Shown piece by piece: positions 55,062-64,000 of a stretch of 64,000 nt of DNA; the first letter of the stretch is position 1, and every line of letters starts with the position of its first letter. Origin of the DNA: Rhodanobacter sp. T12-5 (GTDB lineage: Bacteria > Pseudomonadota > Gammaproteobacteria > Xanthomonadales > Rhodanobacteraceae); the NCBI RefSeq assembly GCF_008329435.1, contig NZ_NPKN01000003.1, forward strand, positions 124,001 to 188,000. The letters are read 5' to 3'. The notes under the pieces were generated by a model. The model had not been told where the DNA came from. It saw nothing but the letters and a program-made list of their open reading frames with translations, and ran no database searches. A program made the translations under genes and the position numbers.

Positions 55062-55493
55062 ATGACCCTGCGTCATTACGAAGTTGTGTTCATGGTCCAT
55101 CCGGACCAGAGCGAGCAGGTTCCGGCCATGCTCGAGCGCTACAAGGCGCTGATCGAGACCGACGGCGGCAAGATCCACCGTCTGGAAGACTGGGGCCGTC
55201 GTCAGCTGGCCTATCCGATCGTCAACCTGGCCAAGGCACATTACGTGCTGCTCAACATCGAAGTGAGCCAGAACGCGCTGAACGAGCTGGAGTCGGGTTT
55301 CCGCTTCAACGATGCCGTGCTGCGCCACCTGGTGATCCGTCGCGACGAAGCCGATATCGAGCCGTCCTTCATCCTGAAGTCGAAGGAAAAGGATGATGCC
55401 AAGTCCACCCGTCGCCGCGACGACGAGGGTGATGGCGAAGGCCGCGGCCGTGACCGCGACGACCGCGACAACGATCGCGACAGCGACGACTGA
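55062..55493 (+). CDS. rpsF: 30S ribosomal protein S6
   Basis: A 143-residue S6 with the core [17 protein letters not shown] and [26 protein letters not shown]. The C-terminal 35 residues are a strongly charged Asp/Arg/Glu tail ([20 protein letters not shown]). In E. coli a glutamate tail is added after translation by RimK; here a long charged tail is encoded. AAGGAG lies about eleven bases before the ATG. It heads rpsF-rpsR-rplI; no priB lies between rpsF and rpsR. Confidence 0.97.
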   Translation: MTLRHYEVVFMVHPDQSEQVPAMLERYKALIETDGGKIHRLEDWGRRQLAYPIVNLAKAHYVLLNIEVSQNALNELESGFRFNDAVLRHLVIRRDEADIEPSFILKSKEKDDAKSTRRRDDEGDGEGRGRDRDDRDNDRDSDD

Positions 55494-55507
55494 TAGGAAT
55501 CCAGACC

Positions 55508-55738
55508 ATGTCCAAGTTTTTCCGCCGCCGCAAGTTCTGCCGCTTCACTGCCGAAGACGTGAAGGAGATCGACTACAAGGATCTCAACACCCTGCGTCAG
55601 TACGTCACCGAGAATGGCAAGATCGTGCCGAGCCGCATCACCGGTACCAAGGCGCGCTACCAGCGCCAGCTGGCCACGGCGATCAAGCGCGCCCGTTTCC
55701 TGTCGCTGCTGCCGTACACCGACAACCACGACGTCTGA
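55508..55738 (+). CDS. rpsR: 30S ribosomal protein S18
   Basis: A 76-residue S18, which binds S6 on the platform of the 30S subunit. [20 protein letters not shown] and [32 protein letters not shown] are the standard sequence. It starts 14 bases after rpsF and is followed by a repeat element before rplI. Confidence 0.97.
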   Translation: MSKFFRRRKFCRFTAEDVKEIDYKDLNTLRQYVTENGKIVPSRITGTKARYQRQLATAIKRARFLSLLPYTDNHDV

Positions 55739-55749
55739 CCTGCCATTTC

Positions 55750-55890
55750 TTCTCTCCTCCGGGGGAGAAGATGCCCGCAGGGCAGATGAGGGGCGGGTGT
55801 TCGCGACAGGCTTCATCGACGTTCGCTTCGACAGGCATCATCGCAAGCCCCGACCCCTCATCCCAACCCTCTCCCCGACGGGGAGAGGGT
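55750..55890. repeat. Intergenic repeat element inside the ribosomal operon, copy B
   Basis: The element begins ctctcctccgggggagaaga and continues through gcagatgaggggcgggtgtt, a core of about 50 bases, and cccctcatcccaaccctctc, ending gacggggagagggt. It shares both parts with copy A at 30385-30491. The ends fold back on each other. It separates rpsR from rplI by 221 bases. Confidence 0.7.
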
Positions 55891-55959
55891 GCAACACCTT
55901 CGGACAACCGTCCTCTGGCTGCGCCGGGCCACACCGGTGCTAACGAACAGGAAAGCATC

Positions 55960-56409
55960 ATGGAACTCATTCTTCTGCAGAAAGTCCGCAACCTCGGCAC
56001 GCTCGGCGACAAGGTCGTCGTGAAGCCCGGTTACGGCCGCAATTTCCTCCTGCCGCAGGGCAAGGCCGTTCGCGTCAATGCCGCCAACCTGGCCGCGTTC
56101 GAACAGCGTCGCGCCGAATACGAGGCCAAGGCCAATACGGCACTGGCCGACGCCGAAGCACGCAAGGCCAAGCTGGCCGATGCCTCGGTGACCATCTCCG
56201 CGCACGCCAGCGCGGAAGGCAAGCTGTTCGGCTCGGTCGGTCCGCGCGACATTGCCGAGGCGCTGTCCACCGCCGGTCATGAGGTCAACAAGGGTGAAGT
56301 GATTCTGGGCGAAGGCCCGCTTCGCAACACCGGCGAGTACGACGTGGTGATCAACCTGCACGCCGACGTGCAGACGACCGTCAAGGTGATCGTGGTCGGC
56401 GACAAGTAA
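55960..56409 (+). CDS. rplI: 50S ribosomal protein L9
   Basis: A 149-residue L9, the normal length. The N-terminal domain [20 protein letters not shown] and [14 protein letters not shown], the long connecting helix ([30 protein letters not shown]) and the C-terminal domain with [16 protein letters not shown] are complete. GGAAAG lies eight bases before the ATG. A terminator follows. Confidence 0.97.
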   Translation: MELILLQKVRNLGTLGDKVVVKPGYGRNFLLPQGKAVRVNAANLAAFEQRRAEYEAKANTALADAEARKAKLADASVTISAHASAEGKLFGSVGPRDIAEALSTAGHEVNKGEVILGEGPLRNTGEYDVVINLHADVQTTVKVIVVGDK

Positions 56410-56439
56410 GCTCCAGACCATCCTCACGATGGAAGCAGC

Positions 56440-56468
56440 CGGGCGCCTCGAGGCGCCCGTTTGCTTTT
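56440..56468 (+). terminator. Rho-independent terminator of the rpsF-rpsR-rplI operon
   Basis: A perfect ten-base palindrome, cgggcgcctc-gaggcgcccg, is followed by TTTGCTTTT, 30 bases after the rplI stop. Confidence 0.85.
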
Positions 56469-56529
56469 GGACGTTGGCAAAGCTCTGCGCTTTCCCCCGT
56501 TCCCCGTTTTATACCCGGCAACACACAGC

Positions 56530-56538
56530 TTATCCACA
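56530..56538 (+). promoter_or_regulatory. Perfect DnaA box in the dnaB leader
   Basis: TTATCCACA, identical to the DnaA-box consensus, lies 119 bases before the dnaB ATG. It is a single box, so it is more likely a regulatory site or chance than an origin. Confidence 0.55.
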
Positions 56539-56656
56539 GACTTATCGTCTCGGCAGCTGAGATGCCGCCGCGTATGATGATCGTCAGTGCAGGCGACCGG
56601 ACCGTGTCGGCGTGATGCCCGTTTTTCGTGGGGAAATCCTCCACAGAGGTGAGTCG

Positions 56657-58051
56657 ATGTCCTTCGTGCCCGAACGCAAATCTTCCTCGCCTGCCATCGA
56701 GGCGTTGCGCGTGCCGCCGCATTCGATCGATGCCGAGCAGGCGGTACTGGGCGGCCTGATGCTGGCGCCCGATGCCCTGGACAAGGTTGCCGACCGGCTC
56801 GCCGAGGACGACTTCTACCGCAAGGACCACCGGCTGATCTGGCGCGCCATCAACGAGCTGGCGAACAAGGGCATGCCGTGCGACGCGGTGACCCTGGGCG
56901 ACTGGTTCGACAGCAACGGTCTGGCCGAGATGGTCGGGGGCGCCGGCTACCTGATCGAGCTGGCCAACAGCACGCCCAGTGCCGCCAATATTGCCGCCTA
57001 TGCCGAGATCGTGCGCGAGAAGTCGGTCATGCGCCAGCTGATCGATGCCGGCACCTCGATCACCGAGGATGGCTACCGGCCCGAGGGCAAGAGCGTGCAG
57101 GAGGTGCTGGAAAGCGCCGAGCAACGCGTGTTCCACATCGCCGAATCCGGAGCGCGCGGCAAGAAGGATTCCGTCTCGATGCGCGAGGCGGTGAAGGATG
57201 CCTTCCGCCTGCTCACCGAGCGCTACAACAACCGTGGCCAGCTCACCGGCATCACCACCGGTTTCACCGACCTGGACAACCTCACCTCAGGCCTGCAGCC
57301 TTCCGACCTGATCATCGTGGCGGCGCGTCCGTCGATGGGCAAGACCGCGTTCGCGCTGAACATCGCCGAGACCGCCGCGCTGCGCAGCAAGAAGGCGGTG
57401 GTGGTGTTCTCGATGGAAATGTCCGCCTCGCAGCTGGCGTTCCGCCTGATCTCCTCGGTGGGCCGCATCCATCAGCAGCATCTGCGCAACGGCGATCTGC
57501 AGGAGGAGGACTGGCCGCGCGTCTCCAACGCCATATCCATCCTCAACGACGCCAAGATATTCATCGACGACACGCCCAGCCTGTCGCCGGTGGAATTGCG
57601 CTCGCGCTCGCGCCGGCTGCACCGCGAGCACGGTGGCCTGGGCCTGATCGTGATCGATTACCTGCAACTGATGCAGGTGCCCGGCAACAAGGAGAATCGC
57701 GCCACCGAAATTTCAGAAATTTCGCGTTCACTGAAGGGCCTCGCCAAGGAGCTGAACGTGCCCGTGATCGCCCTGTCGCAGTTGAACCGCTCGCTGGAAC
57801 AGCGCGCCGACAAGCGCCCGATGATGTCGGACCTGCGCGAGTCCGGCGCGATCGAACAGGACGCCGACGTAATCATGTTCATCTACCGCGACGAGTACTA
57901 CAACAAGGAATCGCCCGACAAGGGTGTCGCCGAGATCATCATCGGCAAGCAGCGCAACGGCCCCACCGACACCTGCAAGCTGACCTTCCTCGGCCATTAC
58001 ACCAAGTTCGAGAATTACGCACCGGATTCGTTCGTGGGGAGTTTTGATTGA
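56657..58051 (+). CDS. dnaB: Replicative DNA helicase DnaB
   Basis: A 464-residue hexameric helicase that unwinds DNA at the fork. The N-terminal primase-binding domain starts PPHSIDAEQAVLGGLMLAPD. Walker A is AARPSMGKTAFALN near residue 227, Walker B is GLGLIVIDYLQLMQVPG, and the family-specific VPVIALSQLNRSLEQRADKRP and ESGAIEQDADVIMFIYRDE follow. There is no intein. GAGG lies ten bases before the ATG at 56657. It is followed by a large inverted repeat and alr. Confidence 0.97.
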   Translation: MSFVPERKSSSPAIEALRVPPHSIDAEQAVLGGLMLAPDALDKVADRLAEDDFYRKDHRLIWRAINELANKGMPCDAVTLGDWFDSNGLAEMVGGAGYLIELANSTPSAANIAAYAEIVREKSVMRQLIDAGTSITEDGYRPEGKSVQEVLESAEQRVFHIAESGARGKKDSVSMREAVKDAFRLLTERYNNRGQLTGITTGFTDLDNLTSGLQPSDLIIVAARPSMGKTAFALNIAETAALRSKKAVVVFSMEMSASQLAFRLISSVGRIHQQHLRNGDLQEEDWPRVSNAISILNDAKIFIDDTPSLSPVELRSRSRRLHREHGGLGLIVIDYLQLMQVPGNKENRATEISEISRSLKGLAKELNVPVIALSQLNRSLEQRADKRPMMSDLRESGAIEQDADVIMFIYRDEYYNKESPDKGVAEIIIGKQRNGPTDTCKLTFLGHYTKFENYAPDSFVGSFD

Positions 58052-58200
58052 GAGCGGAGAATGGGGAACGGGGAACGGGGAACGCGCAGTCCACGCGCGC
58101 GTACGGCTCTTCGCTCGAACAAGCTTCCCTTGCTGTACCCCGGCTCATGGTCGTGTGCGGACTCCATGTTTCCCGTTTCCCGTTTCCCGTTCCCCGCTCT
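58051..58200. repeat. Large inverted repeat with tandem GGGGAAC / GTTTCCC arms
   Basis: The left arm (58051-58084) is agagcgg followed by repeats of gggaacg; the right arm (58168-58200) is three gtttccc-type units ending gttccccgctct. They pair over about 33 bases with few mismatches across an 83-base loop. It fills nearly the whole dnaB-alr gap and ends eight bases before the alr ATG. Confidence 0.8.
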
Positions 58201-58208
58201 TCAAAATC

Positions 58209-59297
58209 ATGAGCCGCACCACCGTCGCCACCATCCACCTCGGCGCACTGCGCCACAACCTCGCGCGGCTGAAAGCGTTGGCTGCGCCCGCGCAGGTGAT
58301 GGCGGTGGTCAAGGCCGACGCCTATGGCCACGGTCTGGAACGCGTGGCGCGCGCACTGGACAGCGAGGCCGATGCATTTGCGGTGGCCGCGCTGGGCGAT
58401 GGCCTGCGTTTGCGCGCGGCGGGACATCGGCAACGCATCGTGGTGCTGTCCGGCCCGGACAATGCCCGCGACATCGCCGAGATGCAGCGGCTGCAACTCG
58501 ACGCGGCGATCCATCATGACGCCCAACTGCTGTGGCTGGCCCAGGCCGATGCCGCGCGCGGACGTCTGCGAGTATGGTTGAAGATCGATACCGGCATGCA
58601 TCGACTTGGCTTTCCGGTGGAGCGCGTAGCCGAGGTGCATGCACAACTCGTCGGCATGCCCTGCGTCGATCCCGTGATCGGCCTGCTCACGCATTTTTCC
58701 GACTCCGAGGTGTTCGGCGGCGAGCAGACGCCGGCGCAGGTTGCCCGATTCACCGAAGCCACGCGAACGTTGGGTGGCCCGCGCTCGCTGTCCAATTCCG
58801 CCGCCGTACTCGGCTGGCCTGATGCCCGCGGCGAGTGGGTGCGCACGGGTGGCCTGCTGTACGGTTTGTCGGTAGTGGAGGGCAAGACCGGCGCCGACTT
58901 CGGTTTTCGTCCGGCGATGACGCTGAGCACACGCCTCATTGCGATCAACCACATCGGCAAGGGCGAACGCATCGGCTACAACGGCACCTGGACCTGCCCC
59001 GAAGACATGCCCGTCGGCGTGGCCGCCGTCGGTTACGGCGACGGTTACCCACGCAGCGCCGCCGCCGGCACCCCGGTGCTGGTCGGCGAGCAACGCGTGC
59101 CGCTGATCGGGCGCGTTTCGATGGACTTGATCACGCTCGACCTGCGCAATGCGCCCGGCGCGAAGATCGGTGATCGCGTGGTGCTGTGGGGGCCGGAATT
59201 GCCGGTGGAAACCATCGCCGCGCAATCCTCCACGATCTCCTACGACCTCACCTGCGGCATGACCCGGCGTGTACTGTTCGTGGAAGACGAAAGCTGA
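58209..59297 (+). CDS. alr: Alanine racemase
   Basis: A 362-residue PLP enzyme making D-alanine for peptidoglycan. The lysine that holds PLP is K35 in VMAVVKADAYGHG; RIGYNGTW holds the catalytic tyrosine, and GRVSMDLITLDL is the standard C-terminal block. No Shine-Dalgarno is visible before the ATG because the right arm of an inverted repeat ends just eight bases upstream, so translation may be low or structure-dependent. It follows dnaB, a conserved pairing in proteobacteria. Confidence 0.96.
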   Translation: MSRTTVATIHLGALRHNLARLKALAAPAQVMAVVKADAYGHGLERVARALDSEADAFAVAALGDGLRLRAAGHRQRIVVLSGPDNARDIAEMQRLQLDAAIHHDAQLLWLAQADAARGRLRVWLKIDTGMHRLGFPVERVAEVHAQLVGMPCVDPVIGLLTHFSDSEVFGGEQTPAQVARFTEATRTLGGPRSLSNSAAVLGWPDARGEWVRTGGLLYGLSVVEGKTGADFGFRPAMTLSTRLIAINHIGKGERIGYNGTWTCPEDMPVGVAAVGYGDGYPRSAAAGTPVLVGEQRVPLIGRVSMDLITLDLRNAPGAKIGDRVVLWGPELPVETIAAQSSTISYDLTCGMTRRVLFVEDES

Positions 59298-59378
59298 CGC
59301 TTCGCGCGCCGGGGGCGTCTCGCGCTTTGCGATGGTCGCGGGCTAAGCTTCCATCATCATATCCAGCTGGAAATCCGC

Positions 59379-60764
<1,386 letters not shown>

Positions 60765-60778
60765 ATGTTTCGCGGCTG

Positions 60779-61579
60779 TCAGGCGAGTGTGCGGTGCAGG
60801 ATCAGTTCCAGCACGAATTTCGAGCCGAAAAACGCCAGCACCAGCACGGCCATGCCGATCAAGGTGAGGTTGACCGCGCGCTGTCCGCGCCAGCCATGTC
60901 GCCAGCGGCCATAGAGCAGCAAGCCGAACACCAGCCACGCCACGATCGACAGCACCGTCTTGTGCACCAGGTGCTGGCCGAACAGGTTGTCCACGAACAG
61001 GGCGCCCGTGAGCAGGGTCAGCGTCAACAGCAAGAAACCGGCGCCAATCAAGCGGAACAGCAGGGTTTCGGTCAGCGTCAGCGGCGGCAGCGCGCGCAGC
61101 CAGGGGCCGAACTGGCGATGGCGCAGCGCGCGCTCCTGCACGGCCAGCAGAATCGCCAGCACGGCGGCGATCGACAGTACGCCGAACGCGATCAGCGCCA
61201 CCGTGACATGCAGCTTGATCTGCCATTCCATCGCCTGCGGCAGCGTCGGCGGTGCCAGAAAACCATCCACCGCGATCAGCAACGCGGTCAGCGGAAACAC
61301 GATCACGCCGAGTGCGGCAACCGGCCGCGAAGCGTTCACCAGCAGGGTCAGCGCCGAAACCACGAACGCGACCAGCGACAATGCTGCGAAGAAATGCAGA
61401 TCCAGTGCGCCGCGATGCATGCCAAGCAGGATGCCGGCGTGGACCAGCACTGCCGCGCCGGCCAAACCCAGCGCCAAGCGATTCAGCGGCTGCCCACCGC
61501 TCAACAGTGGCCGTGCCAGGCCACCCGCGGCGGCGAGATAGAGCGTGATGGCGAGCAGGGCGAGAACGTGGATGGCCAT
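60779..61579 (-). CDS. ypjD: YpjD/CcsA-like inner membrane protein
   Basis: A 266-residue protein with about eight hydrophobic segments and the cytochrome c assembly (CcsA/CcmC) family character, including KLHVTVALIAFGVLSIAAVLA and LVHKTVLSIVAWLVFGLLLYGR with candidate heme-ligand histidines. The gene lies back to back with ffh, exactly as ypjD does in E. coli. The start at 61579 is preferred to the ATG six codons earlier. Its role is not settled; a function in heme handling is inferred from the family. Confidence 0.9.
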   Translation of the reverse strand: MAIHVLALLAITLYLAAAGGLARPLLSGGQPLNRLALGLAGAAVLVHAGILLGMHRGALDLHFFAALSLVAFVVSALTLLVNASRPVAALGVIVFPLTALLIAVDGFLAPPTLPQAMEWQIKLHVTVALIAFGVLSIAAVLAILLAVQERALRHRQFGPWLRALPPLTLTETLLFRLIGAGFLLLTLTLLTGALFVDNLFGQHLVHKTVLSIVAWLVFGLLLYGRWRHGWRGQRAVNLTLIGMAVLVLAFFGSKFVLELILHRTLA

Positions 61580-61675
61580 AGCCGCGCAGTGTCGCACAGC
61601 CCTTGGCGGACGTGCATGCGAGGTCTTTCGACAGGTCCGCTATAATCGGCTGCTTTCCTGTTTGCCGGTTCCGCC

Positions 61676-63055
61676 ATGTTCGAGTCGCTCAGCCAACGCC
61701 TTTCCACCACCGTCAATCGCCTGCGCGGCCGCGGTCGGCTGACCGAGGAAAACATCCGCGAGGCCCTGCGCGAAGTGCGCATCGCCTTGCTGGAGGCGGA
61801 CGTGGCACTGCCGGTGGTGCAGGCGCTGATCCAGCGGATCAAGGTGCGCGCGGTCGGCCAAGACGTGATCAAGAGCCTGTCACCGGGCCAGGCGCTGGTG
61901 AAGGTGGTCAGCGACGAGTTGACCGTGGTGATGGGTACCGCCAACACCGAACTGAACCTGGCCCAGCAACCGCCGGCGGTGGTGCTGATGGCCGGCTTGC
62001 AGGGCGCCGGCAAGACCACCACGGTGGCCAAGCTGGCGCGTCTGCTGACCGAGCGCAAGAAGAAGAAGGTGATGGTGGTCAGCTGCGACGTCTACCGTCC
62101 GGCCGCGATAGAGCAGTTGCGCACGCTTGCCGAACAGGTCGGGGTGAAGTTCTTCCCGTCCGAGGCGGGCCAGGATCCGGTCGCCATTGCGAAGGCCGCG
62201 GTTGCCGCCGCCAGGCGCGAAGTGGTCGACGTGCTGATCGTCGACACCGCCGGCCGCCTGCACGTGGACGAGGCGATGATGGCCGAGATCAAGGCGCTGC
62301 ATGCCGCGATCACGCCGATCGAAACCCTGTTCGTGGTCGATTCGATGACCGGCCAGGATGCCGCCAATACGGCCAAGGCGTTCAACGAGGCGCTGCCGCT
62401 GACCGGCGTAATCCTGACCAAGACCGACGGCGACGCCCGCGGCGGCGCGGCGCTGTCGGTGCGCTACGTCACCGGCAAGCCGATCAAGTTCCTCGGTGCG
62501 GGCGAGAAGAGCGACGCATTGGAGCCGTTCCACCCAGATCGCCTGGCTCAGCGCATCCTCGGCATGGGCGACGTGCTGTCGCTGGTCGAGGAAGTCGAGC
62601 GCAAGGTCGACCAGGACAAGGCGCAGAAGCTCGCCCAGAAGGTGATGAAGGGCAAGCGCTTCGACCTGAACGACATGAAGGACCAGTTGGAACAGATGGG
62701 CAACATGGGCGGCCTGGCCGGCCTGATGGACAAGTTGCCTGGCATGGGCAACCTGCCGGACAGCGTGAAATCCAAGGTCAACGACGGCGAGATGAACAAG
62801 ATGATCGCGATCATCTGTTCGATGACCAAGAAGGAACGCCGCCACCCGGACCTGCTGAACGGCTCGCGCCGCGCGCGCGTGGCCCGCGGTTCGGGCACCC
62901 AGCCGGCCGATGTCAACCGCCTGCTCAAGCAGTACATGCAAATGGAAAAGATGATGTCCAAGCTGTCCAAGGGTGGCAGCAAGGGCCTGATGCGCCAGAT
63001 GCGCGGGGCGATGAAGGGCATGGGTGGGATGGGTGGCTTGCCGCCGATGCGCTGA
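61676..63055 (+). CDS. ffh: Signal recognition particle protein Ffh
   Basis: A 459-residue SRP GTPase that with 4.5S RNA delivers membrane proteins to FtsY. The NG domain has GLQGAGKTTTVAKLA (G1), DTAGRLHVDEAMM (G3) and TKTDGDARGGAAL (G4 region). The C-terminal M domain is rich in methionine (MEKMMSKLSKGGSKGLMRQM and further) to bind signal peptides. A TATAAT box lies at 61641-61646, about 35 bases before the ATG. Confidence 0.98.
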   Translation: MFESLSQRLSTTVNRLRGRGRLTEENIREALREVRIALLEADVALPVVQALIQRIKVRAVGQDVIKSLSPGQALVKVVSDELTVVMGTANTELNLAQQPPAVVLMAGLQGAGKTTTVAKLARLLTERKKKKVMVVSCDVYRPAAIEQLRTLAEQVGVKFFPSEAGQDPVAIAKAAVAAARREVVDVLIVDTAGRLHVDEAMMAEIKALHAAITPIETLFVVDSMTGQDAANTAKAFNEALPLTGVILTKTDGDARGGAALSVRYVTGKPIKFLGAGEKSDALEPFHPDRLAQRILGMGDVLSLVEEVERKVDQDKAQKLAQKVMKGKRFDLNDMKDQLEQMGNMGGLAGLMDKLPGMGNLPDSVKSKVNDGEMNKMIAIICSMTKKERRHPDLLNGSRRARVARGSGTQPADVNRLLKQYMQMEKMMSKLSKGGSKGLMRQMRGAMKGMGGMGGLPPMR

Positions 63056-63067
63056 ACCGCGAGAAAC

Positions 63068-63140
63068 GAGTGGAGAGGAGTGAGATATAGAGTGGGGCCA
63101 AGTTTGGCGCTTTACCCTCTTTTCTCACTCCTCTCCACTC
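63068..63140. repeat. Perfect 18-bp inverted repeat between ffh and rpsP
   Basis: The arms gagtggagaggagtgaga (63068-63085) and tctcactcctctccactc (63123-63140) are exact inverses across a 37-base loop. It starts 12 bases after the ffh stop. It resembles the other long intergenic inverted repeats in build but has its own arm sequence. Confidence 0.85.
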
Positions 63141-63250
63141 AGTCCTGCTCTGAAACTCTTCCATTTTCCCGAAAACCCGCTAAAATGCCCCGTTTACCGC
63201 GCACGACTCTCGTGTGCCTGCCGCCCGTTCGGCAATTCTGGAGTTTTACC

Positions 63251-63508
63251 ATGGTCAAGATTCGTCTTTCGCGCGGTGGCGCCAAGGGCCGTCCGTTCTA
63301 CCACGTCGTCGTGACCGACCAGCGCAGCAAGCGCGACGGCCGCAACATCGAGAACATCGGTTATTACAACCCGGTCGCGTCGGGCAAGGACAAGCGCCTT
63401 GAGCTGAACGTCGAGCGCGTCAAGGAATGGGTGGGCAAGGGCGCCCAGCTGACCGACAAGGTCGCTGCCCTGGTCAAGGAAGCGGGCAAGCAGCAGGCTG
63501 CTGCCTGA
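63251..63508 (+). CDS. rpsP: 30S ribosomal protein S16
   Basis: An 85-residue S16, normal length, with [20 protein letters not shown] and [26 protein letters not shown] -10-like box is at 63181-63186. It begins the conserved rpsP-rimM-trmD-rplS order, of which the first two genes are seen here; rimM starts three bases after the rpsP stop. Confidence 0.97.
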   Translation: MVKIRLSRGGAKGRPFYHVVVTDQRSKRDGRNIENIGYYNPVASGKDKRLELNVERVKEWVGKGAQLTDKVAALVKEAGKQQAAA

Positions 63509-63510
63509 GT

Positions 63511-64000
63511 ATGACTGCAGCCGGTCGGCGCGTCCTGATCGGGCGCATCGTCGGGCTGTATGGCGTGCAGGGCTGGCTCAAGATCGAATCCTGGGCCGAG
63601 CCGCGCATGCGGATCTTCGATTACCAGCCGTGGCTGCTCGGTGCAGCGCCTGGCGCGGAAACGCAGGTCTCGGGAGTGAAGGGTCGTACGCAGGGCAAGG
63701 GCATGGTGGCCCAACTGCCCGGGGTGGATGACCGCGAACAGGCAACTGCGCTGATCGGCACCGACATTTATGTCGCCCGTGAGCAGCTGCCTCCTCCCGC
63801 GAAGGATGAGTATTACTGGGTCGATCTCGAAGGGCTTGAGGTCGTCACCACGCAAGACGTGCAGTTGGGGCGGGTCAGTCACCTGTTCGCCACCGGTGCC
63901 AACGATGTCGTGGTGGTCAGGGACGGCGCGCGAGAGCGGCTGATTCCTTTCGTCCAGGGTTCGTATGTGTGTTCGGTGGACTTGTCCGCAGGGCGCATGG
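63511..64000 (+). CDS. rimM: Ribosome maturation factor RimM (cut by window end)
   Basis: The first 163 codons of RimM, which helps assemble the 30S head and binds S19. The N-terminal [23 protein letters not shown], then [19 protein letters not shown] of the PRC-barrel linker and [19 protein letters not shown] are diagnostic. The ATG at 63511 is two bases after the rpsP stop codon, so the pair is cotranscribed. The frame is still open at the window edge; the missing part should be only a short C-terminus. Confidence 0.95.
   Translation, partial: MTAAGRRVLIGRIVGLYGVQGWLKIESWAEPRMRIFDYQPWLLGAAPGAETQVSGVKGRTQGKGMVAQLPGVDDREQATALIGTDIYVAREQLPPPAKDEYYWVDLEGLEVVTTQDVQLGRVSHLFATGANDVVVVRDGARERLIPFVQGSYVCSVDLSAGRM

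Overview
This 64 kb window is an ordinary chromosomal segment of a GC-rich gammaproteobacterium, most likely of the Xanthomonadales (Rhodanobacteraceae, for example Rhodanobacter or Dyella). The evidence is a set of housekeeping blocks in xanthomonad-like order (leuS-lptE-holA-nadD, rsfS-rlmH, rpsF-rpsR-rplI-dnaB-alr-radA, ypjD/ffh-rpsP-rimM), a strong G/C preference at third codon positions, and dispersed palindromic intergenic repeats of a kind common in this order. The genus is inference. I see no rRNA, tRNA, CRISPR array, prophage or complete insertion sequence. Nearly all of the window is coding. The many long ORFs opposite real genes are GC-driven shadows and are left out.

Layout. 1-9.8 kb: end of a rhomboid protease, the RNA polymerase recycling ATPase RapA, a Fiu/YbiX-like catecholate iron-uptake pair with a Fur-box-like site, an M13 metallopeptidase lipoprotein and a DUF502 membrane protein. 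10-12.6 kb: a thioredoxin-reductase-like flavoprotein, a DUF4442 protein and the co-chaperone YbbN/CnoX. 12.7-16.3 kb: a pqi operon in which PqiA is split into two genes, followed by pqiB (MCE protein) and pqiC (lipoprotein). 16.4-21.4 kb: leuS-lptE-holA-nadD. 21.5-29.9 kb: an accessory block lying between nadD and rsfS, which are often neighbours: a NERD-domain helicase, a diguanylate cyclase, MpaB-like, OsmC, GNAT, DUF1345, an MXKDX pentapeptide-repeat protein with DoxX, and a nitronate monooxygenase. 29.9-32.1 kb: rsfS, rlmH, GNAT, maf.

32-44.4 kb: membrane proteins (CPBP, MAPEG), a zinc metallopeptidase, a YkgJ protein, a TPR-sulfotransferase, two DEAD-box RNA helicases (DeaD and RhlE types) flanking S-formylglutathione hydrolase, a methyltransferase, an MFS carboxylate transporter, SlyD and an NlpC/P60 lipoprotein. 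44.7-48.2 kb: a DadA-like oxidoreductase, glutathione reductase and N-formylglutamate deformylase. 48.4-54.4 kb: seven tightly packed minus-strand genes from asnS through a MalM-like lipoprotein to a module (SDR, aminomuconate-semialdehyde-type dehydrogenase, beta-carbonic anhydrase, RidA) that looks like the lower part of tryptophan/aminomuconate catabolism. 54.5-64 kb: iscA, ribosomal protein genes, dnaB, alr, radA, ypjD, ffh, rpsP and rimM.

The most interesting points are: a GTAACT-N16-CGAA element (the pattern of some ECF sigma promoters) in front of the MXKDX-repeat/DoxX pair; the insertion of that accessory block between nadD and rsfS; a carbonic anhydrase built into the aminomuconate module beside an SDR lacking the YxxxK catalytic pair; several families of long intergenic inverted repeats, one of which occupies the leader of alr; a Shine-Dalgarno-sequestering hairpin before the NlpC gene; and clustered GTCA half-sites upstream of the M13 peptidase. 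I did not find a clearly new multi-gene system such as a defence island or biosynthetic cluster.
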